A stretch of DNA of 63,368 bases. Source: Pseudomonadota bacterium. Its GTDB lineage: Bacteria; Pseudomonadota; Gammaproteobacteria; Acidiferrobacterales; Acidiferrobacteraceae. Positions 9,416 through 21,948 of this stretch are shown here, one piece after another. The position numbers and the translations under genes are program-made. Below the pieces are notes generated by a model. The model saw only the letters and a list, made by a program, of their open reading frames with translations, did not search any database and was not told the origin of the DNA. The stretch is from positions 1 through 63,368 of the forward strand of contig JAJYHM010000062.1 of the NCBI GenBank assembly GCA_021784755.1, given 5' to 3'. The first letter of the stretch is position 1. Each line of letters begins with the position of its first letter.

Positions 9416-10819
9416 CTAGTATGGACGACGTATGTCGACAAAGTGTCCCGCAATCGCGGCCGCCGCGGCCATCTGCGGACTCACGAGATGGGTACGGCCC
9501 CCCGCACCCTGTCGGCCTTCGAAATTTCGGTTCGAGGTTGAGGCGCAGCGCTCGCCTGCCTCGAGCCTGTCGGCGTTCATGGCAAGACACATGGAGCAGC
9601 CCGGATCGCGCCACTCGAAACCCGCTTCCTTGAATAGGCGATCAAGCCCTTCGGACTCGGCTGCACGCTTCACAAGCCCCGAGCCCGGAACCACTAAGGC
9701 GCGCCGCACGCCCGGGGCGATCTTGCGTCCCGCGATGACCCCTGCGGCCGCGCGTAGATCTTCGATGCGCGCATTCGTGCAAGATCCGATGAACACGACA
9801 TCAATCGGCACATCGACCATGGCGATCCCTGGGCGCAAGTCCATATAGGTCAAGGCCGCCGTCAAGGCCTCGCGTCGCGCCGGATCGCTCTCGCGCGTCG
9901 GGTCGGGGACGCACCCATCGATGGGGACCACCATCTCCGGCGAGGTCCCGAAGGTCACCTGGGGGGCTAGGGTGCTCACGTCGATGACCCATTCGCGGTC
10001 AAACATCGCGTCGGGATCCGTGACGCAGCCGCGCCAAGCCTGCACGGCCTGCTCCCAGAGGGCGCCGCTTGGGGCAAAGGGGCGTCCCGCCAGATAGGAG
10101 ATGGTCGTCTCATCCACCCCGACGAGCCCGGCGCGCGCTCCGCCTTCGATCGCCATATTGCAGAGTGTCATGCGCCCTTCCATGGAGAGCGCGCGCACGG
10201 CGTTCCCGGCAAATTCGATGGCGTAGCCGGTCCCACCGGCGGTGCCGATCTTGCCGATCACCGCAAGCGCCATGTCTTTGGCTTCGACGCCCGCGGGCAT
10301 CGTGCCTTCCAGACGTATGCGCATGGTTCGCGAGCGTTTCTGAAGCAGGCATTGTGTCGCCATGACCTGCTCGACCTCGGAGGTCCCGATGCCATAGGCC
10401 AAGGCCCCGAAGGCCCCATGCGTGGACGTATGCGAATCGCCGCACACGATCGTCATGCCGGGGAGCGTCGCGCCCTGCTCGGGCCCCACGACATGGACGA
10501 TGCCCTGACGCACATCGTCCATGGAAAAAAGCGATACCCCGAAATCGCGGCAGTTGCTGCCCAAGGTCTCTATCTGCACGCGTGATGTGGGGTCGGAGAT
10601 GCCCAACGCCCGATCCTTGGTCGGGACATTGTGGTCAGCAACCGCTAGGTTGGCATCCGGCCGCCACAATCCGCGCTTACGCGCCCGTACGCCGGCGAAG
10701 GCCTGCGGGCTCGTCACCTCGTGGACGAGCTGACGATCGATGTAAACGAGGCAGGTCCCGTCGGGCAACTCCCGTACGACATGACTGTCCCACAATTTCT
10801 CGTAAAGCGTCTTACCCAT
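9416..10819 (-). CDS. leuC: 3-isopropylmalate dehydratase large subunit
   Basis: Aconitase-family iron-sulfur enzyme that isomerises 2- to 3-isopropylmalate together with LeuD. The 467-residue protein starts [10 protein letters not shown] and has the active-site segment [16 protein letters not shown], the cluster cysteines in [17 protein letters not shown] and in [10 protein letters not shown], and the NRNFEGRQG motif. The ATG at 10819 has an AGGG ribosome site. First gene of the minus-strand leucine operon; leuA is not in the window. Confidence 0.97.
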   Translation of the reverse strand: MGKTLYEKLWDSHVVRELPDGTCLVYIDRQLVHEVTSPQAFAGVRARKRGLWRPDANLAVADHNVPTKDRALGISDPTSRVQIETLGSNCRDFGVSLFSMDDVRQGIVHVVGPEQGATLPGMTIVCGDSHTSTHGAFGALAYGIGTSEVEQVMATQCLLQKRSRTMRIRLEGTMPAGVEAKDMALAVIGKIGTAGGTGYAIEFAGNAVRALSMEGRMTLCNMAIEGGARAGLVGVDETTISYLAGRPFAPSGALWEQAVQAWRGCVTDPDAMFDREWVIDVSTLAPQVTFGTSPEMVVPIDGCVPDPTRESDPARREALTAALTYMDLRPGIAMVDVPIDVVFIGSCTNARIEDLRAAAGVIAGRKIAPGVRRALVVPGSGLVKRAAESEGLDRLFKEAGFEWRDPGCSMCLAMNADRLEAGERCASTSNRNFEGRQGAGGRTHLVSPQMAAAAAIAGHFVDIRRPY

Positions 10820-10846
10820 CGAAATCGCCCTTTTTAAAGTGCGCCC

Positions 10847-10875
10847 ATGGTACGCAAAGGGGCCGCCAATGCCAA
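10847..10875 (-). promoter_or_regulatory. Candidate promoter of the leuCDB-asd operon
   Basis: On the minus strand TTGGCA (10870-10875) and TACCAT (10847-10852) are separated by 17 bases, with the -10 box 27 bases before the leuC ATG. I see no leucine-rich leader peptide or attenuator between this promoter and leuC. Confidence 0.4.
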
Positions 10876-11014
10876 TATTTTGCGCAGAGCCGGGCGGCCG
10901 ACGGGTCTTCGCTCCGCTCGCATCTCGACAGGGCGGCATCCCTGGCCGACAATGTCCGCTTTGCGATCGACGATAGGAGGCGCGACCCCTTCGTCCCGAA
11001 GTTGAGAAACTGCC

Positions 11015-11416
11015 ATGACCTTCCTGCAATTGCTCCAAAGTCTGGAAGATCGCCTGGGCCATATCCATCTCCCAGTGCGGCCGCAAGCGACCGGCCTCCA
11101 GGACCTCTTCGAGGGCTGTGGTCTCCATCACGAGCTTACCGTCGCGCTCGTGCGCGCGATCTATACCGAGAATCACTGCCGGCATATCAAGGATGGGGTC
11201 GTGGCTGAGGCCTCGTTGAAGGCCGTAACACCGATCCATGCGGCGGTGGCGCACGCCGAGCGCACCGACATCGACACCTACCGCTTCTCTGAAGGCTTCC
11301 TGGCCGCGCTCCAGAGCGCATTCGAACAAAAACCCCATCCGCGGCCGGTCCGACCCCAAGCGCCACGGGGGCAAGTCGTACCGTTCCCCACGCTACGCCG
11401 TCGGGCCCATCGCTAA
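11015..11416 (+). CDS. Hypothetical protein
   Basis: A 133-residue soluble protein that I do not recognise. The reading frame has the strong G/C preference at third codon positions seen in the neighbouring genes, and the first 100 residues look like a compact mostly helical domain ([34 protein letters not shown]); the last 25 residues are rich in Pro and Arg. The ribosome site before the ATG is weak. It is divergent from leuC and converges on the MFS gene with a 4-base overlap. The opposite strand is also open over this stretch as an extension of the leuC frame, but that translation looks like a shadow. Confidence 0.5.
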   Translation: MTFLQLLQSLEDRLGHIHLPVRPQATGLQDLFEGCGLHHELTVALVRAIYTENHCRHIKDGVVAEASLKAVTPIHAAVAHAERTDIDTYRFSEGFLAALQSAFEQKPHPRPVRPQAPRGQVVPFPTLRRRAHR

Positions 11417-12600
11417 CACGTCTCCTGTTCGCGGGTCTTCATGCGCGCCATGATGACTAGGAATCCAGCCCCCGCCACCGCGGCCGCTGAGAGAAACATG
11501 CCCCGAGGCCCGACCGCGGCCCATAGATACCCGCTTGTGGCCGCGCCTACGGCCGCCCCGGCGCCCGCTGCACTCCCGTAATAGGCCTGGGCGCGGGCCT
11601 TGGCACCCGGACCCGCATAGCGGCTCACGAGTCGTACCGCCAGCGCGTGGTAGAGTCCAAACGTGAAGGCATGGAAGGTCTGCGCGAGCGCCAAGGCAGG
11701 CCACGAGCGCGGGAAGCCCGCGATCACAAGCCACCTTACGACCGCAAGTCCGAAGGTGAATGCGAAGAGCCGCCATTCACCAAAACGCGCAAAGAACCGC
11801 CCGGCCTGCCAGAACACGACCACCTCGCATACGACCCCAAGGGCCCAGAGCGCCCCAATGGTGGCCTTGTCGTATCCGTAATGGGCAAGATATATCGAAT
11901 AAAACGTGTAATAGGGCCCATAGCTTACCTGCATCAGGAAACAGGCAACGAGGAAGGGGGCAAGTCCGCGCCGGATCGGCGCCGGTGCGAGCCCGGTCGG
12001 CGGCGCCCCCAGGGGCGCGAGACCCAAGGTGGCAAGCCAGAGGCCAAATAAGAGGATGGCGATGACAGGCACAGTGACCTGCGCCCCCAGGCGGTCGAGG
12101 ATGGGACCGAGCCCCAAGACCACGACGATGAAGCCAATCGATCCCCACAGACGGATACGGCCGTAGCGATCCCCGTGAAAGGCGAGCGTGCTGGCCTCCA
12201 CCGGCGGCAAGGTTGCGTACCAGAAGAAGCTGAAGCTCACCATCACCGCGGCGAATGCCACGAAACCGTGCGCATAGACGATGAACAGAAAACAGACGAA
12301 CGCCAACAAGGCCCCGCCGCGCACCACGGTCAGCCTTTGCCCAAAGCGGTCACTCAACCACCCCCCGATATAGGGCGCGACGATACGCGACAGGGCAAAC
12401 AGCGCCATCAGGTCGCCGAGCGCGCGCGGCCCGAACCCACGGGAACGCAGATAGAGCGGCCAATAGGGCAAGAGCGCGCCCAGCGCGCTGAAATAGAACC
12501 AATAAAATGCCGAGCGCGGCCAGTCCCCCCTCGCCAGCCACGTCACGATGCGGTTACGGCGGTCCGGAGGCCCAAGCGTCGAGGGACCCCGCTCAAGCAC
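11413..12600 (-). CDS. MFS transporter (MFS_1-like/HcaT-type)
   Basis: A 395-residue integral membrane protein with about 12 hydrophobic segments. The motif DRFGQR after TM2 is the loop 2-3 signature of major-facilitator carriers, and the N-terminus (YWFYFSALGALLPYWPLYL) resembles the PPP/HcaT and nucleoside:H+ symporter-like group. Substrate unknown. A GTG at 12546, giving a start at V-T-W-L-A-R, is an alternative to the upstream ATG. It lies 164 bases behind aroC on the same strand and may be co-transcribed with it. Confidence 0.85.
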   Translation of the reverse strand: MLERGPSTLGPPDRRNRIVTWLARGDWPRSAFYWFYFSALGALLPYWPLYLRSRGFGPRALGDLMALFALSRIVAPYIGGWLSDRFGQRLTVVRGGALLAFVCFLFIVYAHGFVAFAAVMVSFSFFWYATLPPVEASTLAFHGDRYGRIRLWGSIGFIVVVLGLGPILDRLGAQVTVPVIAILLFGLWLATLGLAPLGAPPTGLAPAPIRRGLAPFLVACFLMQVSYGPYYTFYSIYLAHYGYDKATIGALWALGVVCEVVVFWQAGRFFARFGEWRLFAFTFGLAVVRWLVIAGFPRSWPALALAQTFHAFTFGLYHALAVRLVSRYAGPGAKARAQAYYGSAAGAGAAVGAATSGYLWAAVGPRGMFLSAAAVAGAGFLVIMARMKTREQETC

Positions 12601-12764
12601 GGGTGCATCCCTTGGGTCCGCCTAGGAGACAGGCCCAAGCGCTGCACCCGGCGCGATCGGACCGGCACGTCTCGGGGTACAGTATGCTTGAAAGGGGTGA
12701 CAGCACGGCCCGCATCTTATCCGGGTTTCGATCGCCTGTCGCAGGACCGCGACGGACGGGTTCT

Positions 12765-13865
12765 TTAGTCGCAGCTCGCCGGTATGCGAGGTGTCGCGCT
12801 GGCCACGTCGGCGTTCTGTCCGCGATGGCGCAAGACCTGATCCATCAACGTCAGACAGAGCATCGCCTCGGCGATGGGGGTCGCCCGAATCCCGACGCAG
12901 GGGTCGTGCCGTCCGGTCGTTACGACTTCGGCCGCGGCCCCTTCCCGGTCCACCGTGCGCCCAGGGATACGGATGCTGGCCGTAGGCTTCAAGGCCAGCC
13001 GCACGACGATATCCTGTCCCGAGGAGATACCGCCCAGAATGCCTCCCGCATGATTCGACAGGAAGCCATCGGGGGTCATTTCGTCACGGCTCTCGGAGCC
13101 ACGCGCGGTCACCACCGCGAAGCCGTCTCCGATCTCCACCCCCTTCACGGCATTGATGCTCATCATGGCATGCGCAATGTCAGCGTCCAGGCGATCGAAA
13201 ATCGGCTCCCCGATGCCTGGCGGGACATTCTGAGCCACGACTGTCACCTCAGCGCCGATCGAGTCCCCCGTACGCCGCAACGCGTCCATGTAGGCCTCGA
13301 GCTCGGGAACCAGCGACCGGTCGGGACAAAAGAACGCGTTTTCGGTCACGGCGTCCCAGTCGACCGCCGCCGCCTTATAGGGGCCAAGCTGCGAGAGGTA
13401 GCCGCGCACGACAATGCCGTAGCGCGCATACAGGTAGGCCCGCGCCACGGCGCCGGCCGCAACCCGGCTCGCGGTCTCACGCGCCGATGAGCGGCCGCCG
13501 CCCCGATGGTCCCGTACCCCGTATTTCTGCTGATAGCTATAATCCGCATGTCCCGGGCGGAAAAGGTTCGCGATCTTGCCATAGTCCTGGGAGCGGGCGT
13601 CGGTGTTTTCTATCAGGAGCGCGATCGGGGTTCCGGTGGTCACCCCCTCGAAGACCCCCGACAGGATGCGGACGCGGTCCTCCTCGCGGCGCTGGGTCGT
13701 ATGGCGGGAGGTCCCGGGACGACGCCGATCCAGGTCCGGCTGGATTACGGCCTCCGAAAGCGGCAGACCGGGAGGACAACCGTCGATCACGCAGCCGATC
13801 GCGGGTCCATGGCTCTCACCGAAGCTCGTGACGCAAAAAAGCCTGCCGTAGGTGTTTCCGCTCAC
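12765..13865 (-). CDS. aroC: Chorismate synthase
   Basis: Makes chorismate from EPSP, the last step of the shikimate pathway, with reduced FMN. The 366-residue protein shows the three family signatures: [18 protein letters not shown] near the N-terminus, the [21 protein letters not shown] segment in the middle, and [17 protein letters not shown] near the C-terminus. Its start overlaps the small upstream gene by four bases, and the MFS gene follows. Confidence 0.97.
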   Translation of the reverse strand: MSGNTYGRLFCVTSFGESHGPAIGCVIDGCPPGLPLSEAVIQPDLDRRRPGTSRHTTQRREEDRVRILSGVFEGVTTGTPIALLIENTDARSQDYGKIANLFRPGHADYSYQQKYGVRDHRGGGRSSARETASRVAAGAVARAYLYARYGIVVRGYLSQLGPYKAAAVDWDAVTENAFFCPDRSLVPELEAYMDALRRTGDSIGAEVTVVAQNVPPGIGEPIFDRLDADIAHAMMSINAVKGVEIGDGFAVVTARGSESRDEMTPDGFLSNHAGGILGGISSGQDIVVRLALKPTASIRIPGRTVDREGAAAEVVTTGRHDPCVGIRATPIAEAMLCLTLMDQVLRHRGQNADVASATPRIPASCD

Positions 13866-14167
13866 GCTAACCCGCCTTTTTGAACTTGATTGAGTGTCTC
13901 CAGGATATCCGCGAACGGGATGCGCGCCCGAAAGCGCGCGAGCAGGTCCGCGTAGGGGAGCTGTGCGCCGCCGAAGGCATGACGACCCGCACAGATCTCG
14001 CCATGCAGCCCGACGAGCATCTTTTCCAGGGTCTCGAACACGCCGGTGTACTCGCCCAGCTCGCAGTCCTCTCCCTCACTCTCGATCGCGCTCAACATGT
14101 CGCGCGTCTCGAAGATCGCCTGGTCCAACAGGTCCAGGAATTCCTCCTGGTTGGCCGGTATGTGCAT
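13862..14167 (-). CDS. Small conserved-looking hypothetical protein upstream of aroC
   Basis: A 101-residue acidic, helical, cytoplasmic protein that I cannot assign to a family. The ATG at 14167 ([19 protein letters not shown]) is preferred over longer upstream frames because the residues upstream of it look non-coding. It overlaps aroC by four bases (ATGA), so the two genes are translationally coupled and probably expressed together; the thioesterase gene starts 72 bases away on the other strand. No signal peptide, membrane segment or metal motif is visible. Confidence 0.7.
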   Translation of the reverse strand: MHIPANQEEFLDLLDQAIFETRDMLSAIESEGEDCELGEYTGVFETLEKMLVGLHGEICAGRHAFGGAQLPYADLLARFRARIPFADILETLNQVQKGGLA

Positions 14168-14239
14168 AGTCACCAAGTATCGGTTAGATTGTGGCGGTCC
14201 TTCATCCGCCAATGATTCAAGCTTACTGAGAATCGACCC

Positions 14240-14670
14240 ATGACGCCAGAAGAACCCGTCTCCGATGACAACCAGACCCAATCGCCCACCCTGCGCGTAG
14301 TCCCGATGCCCGCTGACACCAATGTCGCCGGCGACATTTTCGGGGGCTGGATATTATCCCAGATCGACATCGCCGGAAGCGTGGTCGCCCATCGCCGCGC
14401 CCGCGGACGTGTGATCACTGTGGCGGTTAACGCCGTGCAGTTCCACAAGCCCGTGTTCGTCGGCGACCTAGTCAGCCTTTATGCCCGCGTCGTACGGGTC
14501 GGGACGACCTCGATCACAGTCGACGTCACCGTCTATGCCGAACGTTTCAGTAATGATACCCATGCCCAGAGGGTACGGGTCACGGAGGCGACCTTGACCT
14601 ATGTGGCCATGGGGCCGGACCGTAAGCCTCGACCGGTGCCTCTTCAGGACCCCGACTACGGGGATCGCGC

Positions 14671-14674
<4 letters not shown>
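14240..14674 (+). CDS. Acyl-CoA thioesterase, YciA/hotdog family
   Basis: Cytoplasmic hotdog-fold thioesterase that hydrolyses acyl-CoAs. The 144-residue protein carries the YciA pattern: [20 protein letters not shown], where the Asp of GDIFGG is the usual catalytic residue, followed by [20 protein letters not shown] and a C-terminal strand with LTYVAM. It stands alone and its 3' end overlaps the 3' end of clpB by four bases in convergent orientation. Confidence 0.9.
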
Positions 14675-17271
<2,597 letters not shown>

Positions 17272-17301
17272 TGCCGCGATCCTCTCTCGATCCGGCTTAA
17301 G

Positions 17302-17330
17302 AAATGGGGGGTCTTTGAGGGAGTTTCAAG
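17302..17330 (-). promoter_or_regulatory. Sigma32 (RpoH) heat-shock promoter of clpB
   Basis: On the minus strand CTTGAAA (17324-17330) is followed after 14 bases by CCCCATTT (17302-17309), a very close match to the RpoH consensus (CTTGAAA, 13-15 bases, CCCCATnT). It lies about 30 bases upstream of the clpB start, as expected for a heat-shock chaperone. Confidence 0.75.
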
Positions 17331-17374
17331 CCGCTGTCCGTGGCGGCCTCAGCACAGAGGCGCGCCGCCAGGCC

Positions 17375-17998
17375 CTAAGAGGCGCGACCGAGACCCGGCA
17401 AGAGGGCCGTGAGCCCCACGGCCATGAACTGCACCGCCATCGCCGCGAGGATCAGCCCCATGACGCGCGTGGCGATATTGAGACCCGCCGTCCCCAGACG
17501 CACGCCTATGGGTTCGGCCAGACGCAGAACCAGCCAGACCACGATGCCCACGACCAGAATGCCGACGCTCAAGCCCAGCTCCGCGCCCAGACCATGCGCC
17601 TTCTGGGCGTCGACGATGACGAGACTGATGGCCCCGGGCCCGGCAAGCAGAGGGATCGCCAGAGGGACCACCGCGATATCCTCTTTGGATTCGGCCTCGG
17701 CATCCTCCTCCCGTGTATGGCGGGCGGGCGTGGATTTGGCGTGGAACATGGCGATGGCGATCAAGAGGACCAAAAGTCCCCCTGCGATGCGAAACGCGGG
17801 CACGCCGATACCGAAGATTTCGAGCAGGCGTTGCCCCGACCAGACAGCGACCATGAGGATGGCGGCCACCGCGGATGCGGTCTTGGCGGCAATGCGCCGC
17901 ATCTCCTTACGCGATCGGCCGGCGGTGAGCGTAAGAAAGAGCGGTATCGCCCCCAAGGGGTTCAAAATCGCAAACACACCCACCAAGTCCTTGAGCAC
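17375..17998 (-). CDS. MarC-family integral membrane protein
   Basis: A 207-residue membrane protein with six hydrophobic segments. The N-terminus LVGVFAILNPLGAIPLFLTL and the central LLAGPGAISLVIV match the MarC (UPF0056) family, once named for multiple antibiotic resistance but of unproven transport function. The GTG start at 17998 has GGAGGG upstream. A charged loop (HTREEDAEAESKED) separates the two halves. It is on the same strand as egtD, 60 bases behind it, but the two do not look functionally linked. Confidence 0.85.
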   Translation of the reverse strand: MLKDLVGVFAILNPLGAIPLFLTLTAGRSRKEMRRIAAKTASAVAAILMVAVWSGQRLLEIFGIGVPAFRIAGGLLVLLIAIAMFHAKSTPARHTREEDAEAESKEDIAVVPLAIPLLAGPGAISLVIVDAQKAHGLGAELGLSVGILVVGIVVWLVLRLAEPIGVRLGTAGLNIATRVMGLILAAMAVQFMAVGLTALLPGLGRAS

Positions 17999-18058
17999 GG
18001 CCGCCCTCCCTGCGTTATACTCGGCGTGTTATAACCCCCCCCGGGACCGGCGGGCGGT

Positions 18059-19087
18059 TCAGGTGGGCGTTACGAGCACGAGTGAAAAATAACCACTGTC
18101 CGCCTCTTCATGGCGGCGCCACCGGAAACCCGCCGCCTCCAGAAGCGCCCTCATACCCTCAGGCGTGAACTTACGGCTGATCTCGGTGAGTATAGTCTCG
18201 CCTTCCACGAAGCGCGTGACAAGGCCGATGCGCGACATGGACACTTCGTGCGTGCACCGCGCCTGCAAATGCATCTCGATTTGTCCCTCGTCTTCGTTGA
18301 AAAAGGCTACGTGCGCAAAGCGGCGCACATCGAAATCGGCATCCAGGCGGGCATTCAAGACCTTGAGCAGATTCAAATTGAATTGCGCTGTGTAGCCGGC
18401 CGCGTCATTGTAGGCGGCGTCGAGGACGCGCTTTTCTTTGATGCGGTCGAAGCCCAGCAAGAGGAAATCCTCCGGGTGCATGGCATTGCGCAAGGCCGCA
18501 AGGAAGGTCAGGGCCTCGTCATGGTTCAGATTCCCTATGGTGCCCCCGAGGAATAGAAAAAGGCGCGGCCCCTCTGAATACGGGAGCGCCGGCAGGTCGA
18601 CCGCGTAGTCACCCACCAAAAGCTCCATGTCGAGCCACACATAGCGCGATCGAAGACGTGCTGCCGCCGCGCGCAAGGCCTCGTCACACACATCAAATGG
18701 CTGGTACCGGACGTAGAAACCCAGCTGTTCGCACGCCGCGAAGAAGTGATCGGTCTTCTCTGAGGATCCGCTGCCGATCTCCACCAGAGTGCCGGGTGCC
18801 ACCTGATCGAGGATCCCGCGCGCATGGCGTGCAAGCAGTGCCGACTCGGTGCGCGTCGGGTAGTACTCCGGGGTGCCACAGATCCGTTCGAAGAGCAAAG
18901 ACCCACGGGCATCGTAAAAGTATTTCGGGGGCAATTGCTTGCGTGGTCCGGCAAGTCCTCGACGCACGTCCCGATCGAACCCCGACGACCGCGACGATCC
19001 TGGCAGACGCACGAGCGCGAATCCGGTTTTGTCGCGGGACCCTCCTCGAACGTCCCGCCCATCGACTACTCGCGTATTCTGTTCCAT
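18059..19087 (-). CDS. egtD: L-histidine N-alpha-methyltransferase (ergothioneine synthesis)
   Basis: EgtD trimethylates histidine to hercynine with S-adenosylmethionine, the first step of ergothioneine synthesis. The 342-residue protein has the family features: PPKYFYDARGSLLFERIC with PEYYPTRTE near the N-terminus, the SAM motif LVEIGSGSSEKT, LFLGGTIGNLN, and the C-terminal Met/Glu-containing segment (FNEDEGQIEMHL) that binds the histidine substrate. A strong AGGAGGT ribosome site precedes the ATG. It is divergent from egtC with only 51 bases between the starts, so the pathway genes share a control region. Confidence 0.95.
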   Translation of the reverse strand: MEQNTRVVDGRDVRGGSRDKTGFALVRLPGSSRSSGFDRDVRRGLAGPRKQLPPKYFYDARGSLLFERICGTPEYYPTRTESALLARHARGILDQVAPGTLVEIGSGSSEKTDHFFAACEQLGFYVRYQPFDVCDEALRAAAARLRSRYVWLDMELLVGDYAVDLPALPYSEGPRLFLFLGGTIGNLNHDEALTFLAALRNAMHPEDFLLLGFDRIKEKRVLDAAYNDAAGYTAQFNLNLLKVLNARLDADFDVRRFAHVAFFNEDEGQIEMHLQARCTHEVSMSRIGLVTRFVEGETILTEISRKFTPEGMRALLEAAGFRWRRHEEADSGYFSLVLVTPT

Positions 19088-19138
19088 GACACCTCCTAGT
19101 GATACAACCGAACGCTCCCTTGCCGTAGAATGCGAGCT

Positions 19139-19912
19139 ATGTGTCGCCTGGCAGCCTACCTTGGACCCTCTATATCGCTCGCGCGGTTTCTTCTAGCGCC
19201 CCGACATGGACTGACCCAACAATCCTACGCACCCCGCGAGATGCGCGAAGGGCACGTCAATGCCGATGGCTATGGCATCGGCTGGCGCGCAGACGACGGG
19301 GCGCTTGCACACCTGACCTACAGCACTCCGATCTGGGCCGACCACAACTTACCGACGCTCGCGCAGCACATTCACGCCCCCTTATGGGTTGCGAACGTCC
19401 GCAGCGCCACAGTCGGGCTCGCCAATCACCCGGCCAACACCCAACCCTACGCCGCCGACGGCCTGCTGTTCCTCCACAACGGCTATTTGGCCGACTTTCC
19501 CGCGATACGCGCGCGCCTGCGCCGGGCCTTTTCGCATGACATCGAGTGCTCCATCGAAGGTACAACGGATTCGGAATATCTCTTCGCGCTCCTTCGCCAA
19601 ACCCTCATCACCGCCGATTTCGACGTCCCGGAGGCCCTGCGCGAGACCGCACGAAAACTGGTCGACGAGTTCGGCGTGGAACGCGGCCTCCTCAATATCG
19701 TGGTGACCGACGGCGAGCGCATCCATGCCCTACGCCACGCCATGGGCGCCCTGTCGCCCAGCCTCTACTTCACAACCGACGACGAAGAGTATCCGGGTGC
19801 CGCCTTGATCGCCTCGGAACCCTTGACGGAGGGGCCGTATTGGCAAACAGTTCCCGAGCATCATATCCTCACCGTCGATGGCGATAAACCCGCCCAACTC
19901 ATATCGTTATAA
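19139..19912 (+). CDS. egtC: Ergothioneine biosynthesis amidohydrolase EgtC
   Basis: Class II glutamine-amidotransferase-fold enzyme that removes the glutamyl group from the gamma-glutamyl hercynyl-cysteine sulfoxide intermediate. The nucleophile must be Cys2 exposed after Met removal, so the ATG at 19139 (MCRLAAYLGP) is the start, not the ATG nine bases before. Other marks are EGHVNADGYGIGW, WVANVRSATVG and FLHNGYLADFP. A TAGAAT box lies only seven bases before this ATG, so the mRNA may be nearly leaderless. EgtA and EgtE are not in the window. Confidence 0.92.
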   Translation: MCRLAAYLGPSISLARFLLAPRHGLTQQSYAPREMREGHVNADGYGIGWRADDGALAHLTYSTPIWADHNLPTLAQHIHAPLWVANVRSATVGLANHPANTQPYAADGLLFLHNGYLADFPAIRARLRRAFSHDIECSIEGTTDSEYLFALLRQTLITADFDVPEALRETARKLVDEFGVERGLLNIVVTDGERIHALRHAMGALSPSLYFTTDDEEYPGAALIASEPLTEGPYWQTVPEHHILTVDGDKPAQLISL

Positions 19913-19916
19913 GCTT

Positions 19917-21083
19917 ATGGACGCCTCGCTCTACGCCATCCTCCAAGAAATCCGGGACGCAGTCCGGACCCTCGTGCGTTCGATCCCGCCGGCTGATCGC
20001 CGTCGCATGCACCACGAGCATGTGAGCCCGCTGCTCTGGCACCTCGGCCATATGCTGTACATCGAACAGCAGTGGGTCGGGGAGCGGCTCGCGGGCCTTG
20101 CGCACGACGACACCCGTGCGCGGCTCTATCGGCCGGACGGGTTGCGTAAGTCTGAGCGCGCCGCGCGCATGCCGGATCTGGAGCCCCTGGACTGCGAATG
20201 GACGGATTGGCAGCAGCGCTTCCCCGAACTCCTGACGGCAGCCGAGTCCACGCGCCCCGACCACCCCCTGCTTGCCTGCGACTTCATACTGCGCTTTCTG
20301 ATCCAGCACCACGGTCAGCACCTGGAAACCATGCACCAGGCACTCGTAGCGCGCGCGCTCGCTAGGGACAAGGGCACGTTTCGCCCCGCACAGACTCTGA
20401 GATCCGCGACCCTGACGGTTCGTTATCGCGCCTGGACCAGCGGCCACGGTCGCATCGGTGACGACGGACCCGATAGTTACGATAACGAGCGCCCGAGCCA
20501 CGATCCGCACCTGCCCGCGTTTGCCATCGCCGAGCGTCCTGTGTCGAATGCCGCCTACCTGCGGTTCATGGAAGATGACGGTTATCGGGATGACCGCTAC
20601 TGGACGCATGAAAGCCGTCACTGGCGCGATCATGCCGGCGCCGAAGCGCCATGGCATTGGCGCCGTAACGGCGACGGGCGATGGTATGGCGTAAATATTG
20701 CCGGCCCCATAGAATTGGCAGCGGATGCGCCGGTCTCGGGCCTGTGCGCCTACGAGGCGCGCGCCTTCGCCCGCTACGCGCATGCGCGATTACCGCACGA
20801 AGCCGAATGGGAGCTCGCCATGCGCGACAGGCTCCTCCTGGACGTGGGCTCTGTCTGGGAGTGGTGCGAGAACCGCTTTTATCCCTATCCCGGATTTCGT
20901 GCGTTCCCCTATCGCGGCTACTCCGTGCCCTGGTTCGATGGGGCCCATACAACCTTGCGCGGCGCGAGCGTCTACAGCGCAGCCGCAACCCGCCGCGCCT
21001 CGTTCCGGAATTTCCACGCCGCCGACAGGCGCCACATCTTTGCGGGAGTACGCCTGTGCCATCCCTCGTGCCTCACACACTGA
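19917..21083 (+). CDS. egtB: Hercynine oxygenase EgtB (iron-dependent sulfoxide synthase)
   Basis: Couples hercynine with a thiol donor and oxygen, the C-S bond step of ergothioneine synthesis. The 388-residue protein has an N-terminal DinB-like four-helix domain carrying the iron ligands ([12 protein letters not shown] and the HHGQHLET motif, with the HxxxHxE pattern) and a C-terminal formylglycine-generating-enzyme-like domain ([59 protein letters not shown]). Because egtC is next to it, gamma-glutamylcysteine is the probable thiol donor. Its end overlaps nadC by 28 bases. Confidence 0.95.
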   Translation: MDASLYAILQEIRDAVRTLVRSIPPADRRRMHHEHVSPLLWHLGHMLYIEQQWVGERLAGLAHDDTRARLYRPDGLRKSERAARMPDLEPLDCEWTDWQQRFPELLTAAESTRPDHPLLACDFILRFLIQHHGQHLETMHQALVARALARDKGTFRPAQTLRSATLTVRYRAWTSGHGRIGDDGPDSYDNERPSHDPHLPAFAIAERPVSNAAYLRFMEDDGYRDDRYWTHESRHWRDHAGAEAPWHWRRNGDGRWYGVNIAGPIELAADAPVSGLCAYEARAFARYAHARLPHEAEWELAMRDRLLLDVGSVWEWCENRFYPYPGFRAFPYRGYSVPWFDGAHTTLRGASVYSAAATRRASFRNFHAADRRHIFAGVRLCHPSCLTH

Positions 21084-21895
21084 TCGCAAGTCAAGTACGG
21101 ATCGCCATCGAGGAGGATGTGGGATCGGGGGATCTCACTGCCCTGCTCGTGCCTGCGCGCCCTGCGCGGGCGGTCCTGCGCACCCGCGAGGCGGGCGTGC
21201 TATGCGGACGCGCATGGTTCGACGAGGTCTTCGCGCAACTCGACCCGGCGGTGCGCGTAACCTGGCAAGCACAGGACGGGGACCGCATAGTGGCCGGTGG
21301 CAGGCTCTGCGAGGTCGAAGGCCCGGCGCGGGCCTTGCTGACCGGCGAGCGCACCGCCATCAATTTCCTGCAGACCCTATCGGGAACCGCTACCCTTGCG
21401 CGACGTTACGCCGACGCGGTGGCGCATACCAAGGCGCAGATCCTCGATACCCGAAAGACCCTGCCCGGCCTCAGGCTTGCGCAAAAATACGCCGTCCGTT
21501 GCGGCGGCTGCGCCAATCATCGCGTGGGCCTCTACGACGGCGTACTCATCAAGGAGAACCACATCGCCGCCGCCGGGTCCATCGCCGCGGCCTTGGCGCA
21601 GGCTACCGAACTTGCCGCCGGCCGCATGGTCGAGATCGAGGTCGAGACCCTGGGGCAGCTTGAGGAGGCGCTCAAAGCCGGGGCCCCACGGGTCCTGCTC
21701 GACAACTTCACGCCGGCCGATCTGCGCCAGGCCGTCGCGCAAACGGCCGGGCGCGCCCTGCTCGAGGCCTCCGGCGGCATCACACTTTCTAACGCACGCG
21801 TTTATGCCGAGACCGGCGTCGACTTTCTCTCGGTCGGAGAACTGACCAAGTCCGTGCGCGCCCTTGACCTCTCCTTGCGGTTTTCTCTGAGCTAA
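21056..21895 (+). CDS. nadC: Nicotinate-nucleotide pyrophosphorylase (carboxylating)
   Basis: Converts quinolinate and PRPP to nicotinate mononucleotide in de novo NAD synthesis. The 279-residue protein shows [30 protein letters not shown], the quinolinate/PRPP site [20 protein letters not shown] with [16 protein letters not shown], and LDNFTP. The start is taken as GTG 21056 with GGGAG seven bases upstream, inside the end of egtB; a second GTG is at 21068. The overlap implies co-transcription with egtCB. The partner NAD gene nadE is in the window but on another transcript. Confidence 0.95.
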   Translation: MPSLVPHTLIASQVRIAIEEDVGSGDLTALLVPARPARAVLRTREAGVLCGRAWFDEVFAQLDPAVRVTWQAQDGDRIVAGGRLCEVEGPARALLTGERTAINFLQTLSGTATLARRYADAVAHTKAQILDTRKTLPGLRLAQKYAVRCGGCANHRVGLYDGVLIKENHIAAAGSIAAALAQATELAAGRMVEIEVETLGQLEEALKAGAPRVLLDNFTPADLRQAVAQTAGRALLEASGGITLSNARVYAETGVDFLSVGELTKSVRALDLSLRFSLS

Positions 21896-21948
21896 GCGCG
21901 GGCTGCCTGCGGCCTTAAGGCCGGCTTCTCAATATAGGCTTGCGAGTA

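Noticed and set aside
9408-9614. N-terminal extension of leuD
   Set aside because: The upstream residues do not match LeuD and overlap leuC; the TTG at 9407 has a ribosome site and the family start.
10820-11374. Extension of the leuC frame upstream by about 185 codons
   Set aside because: LeuC homology begins at [10 protein letters not shown]; the extension lies antisense to a better plus-strand frame at 11015.
12507-13490. 327-codon plus-strand frame opposite aroC
   Set aside because: Antisense shadow; aroC on the other strand has all family signatures.
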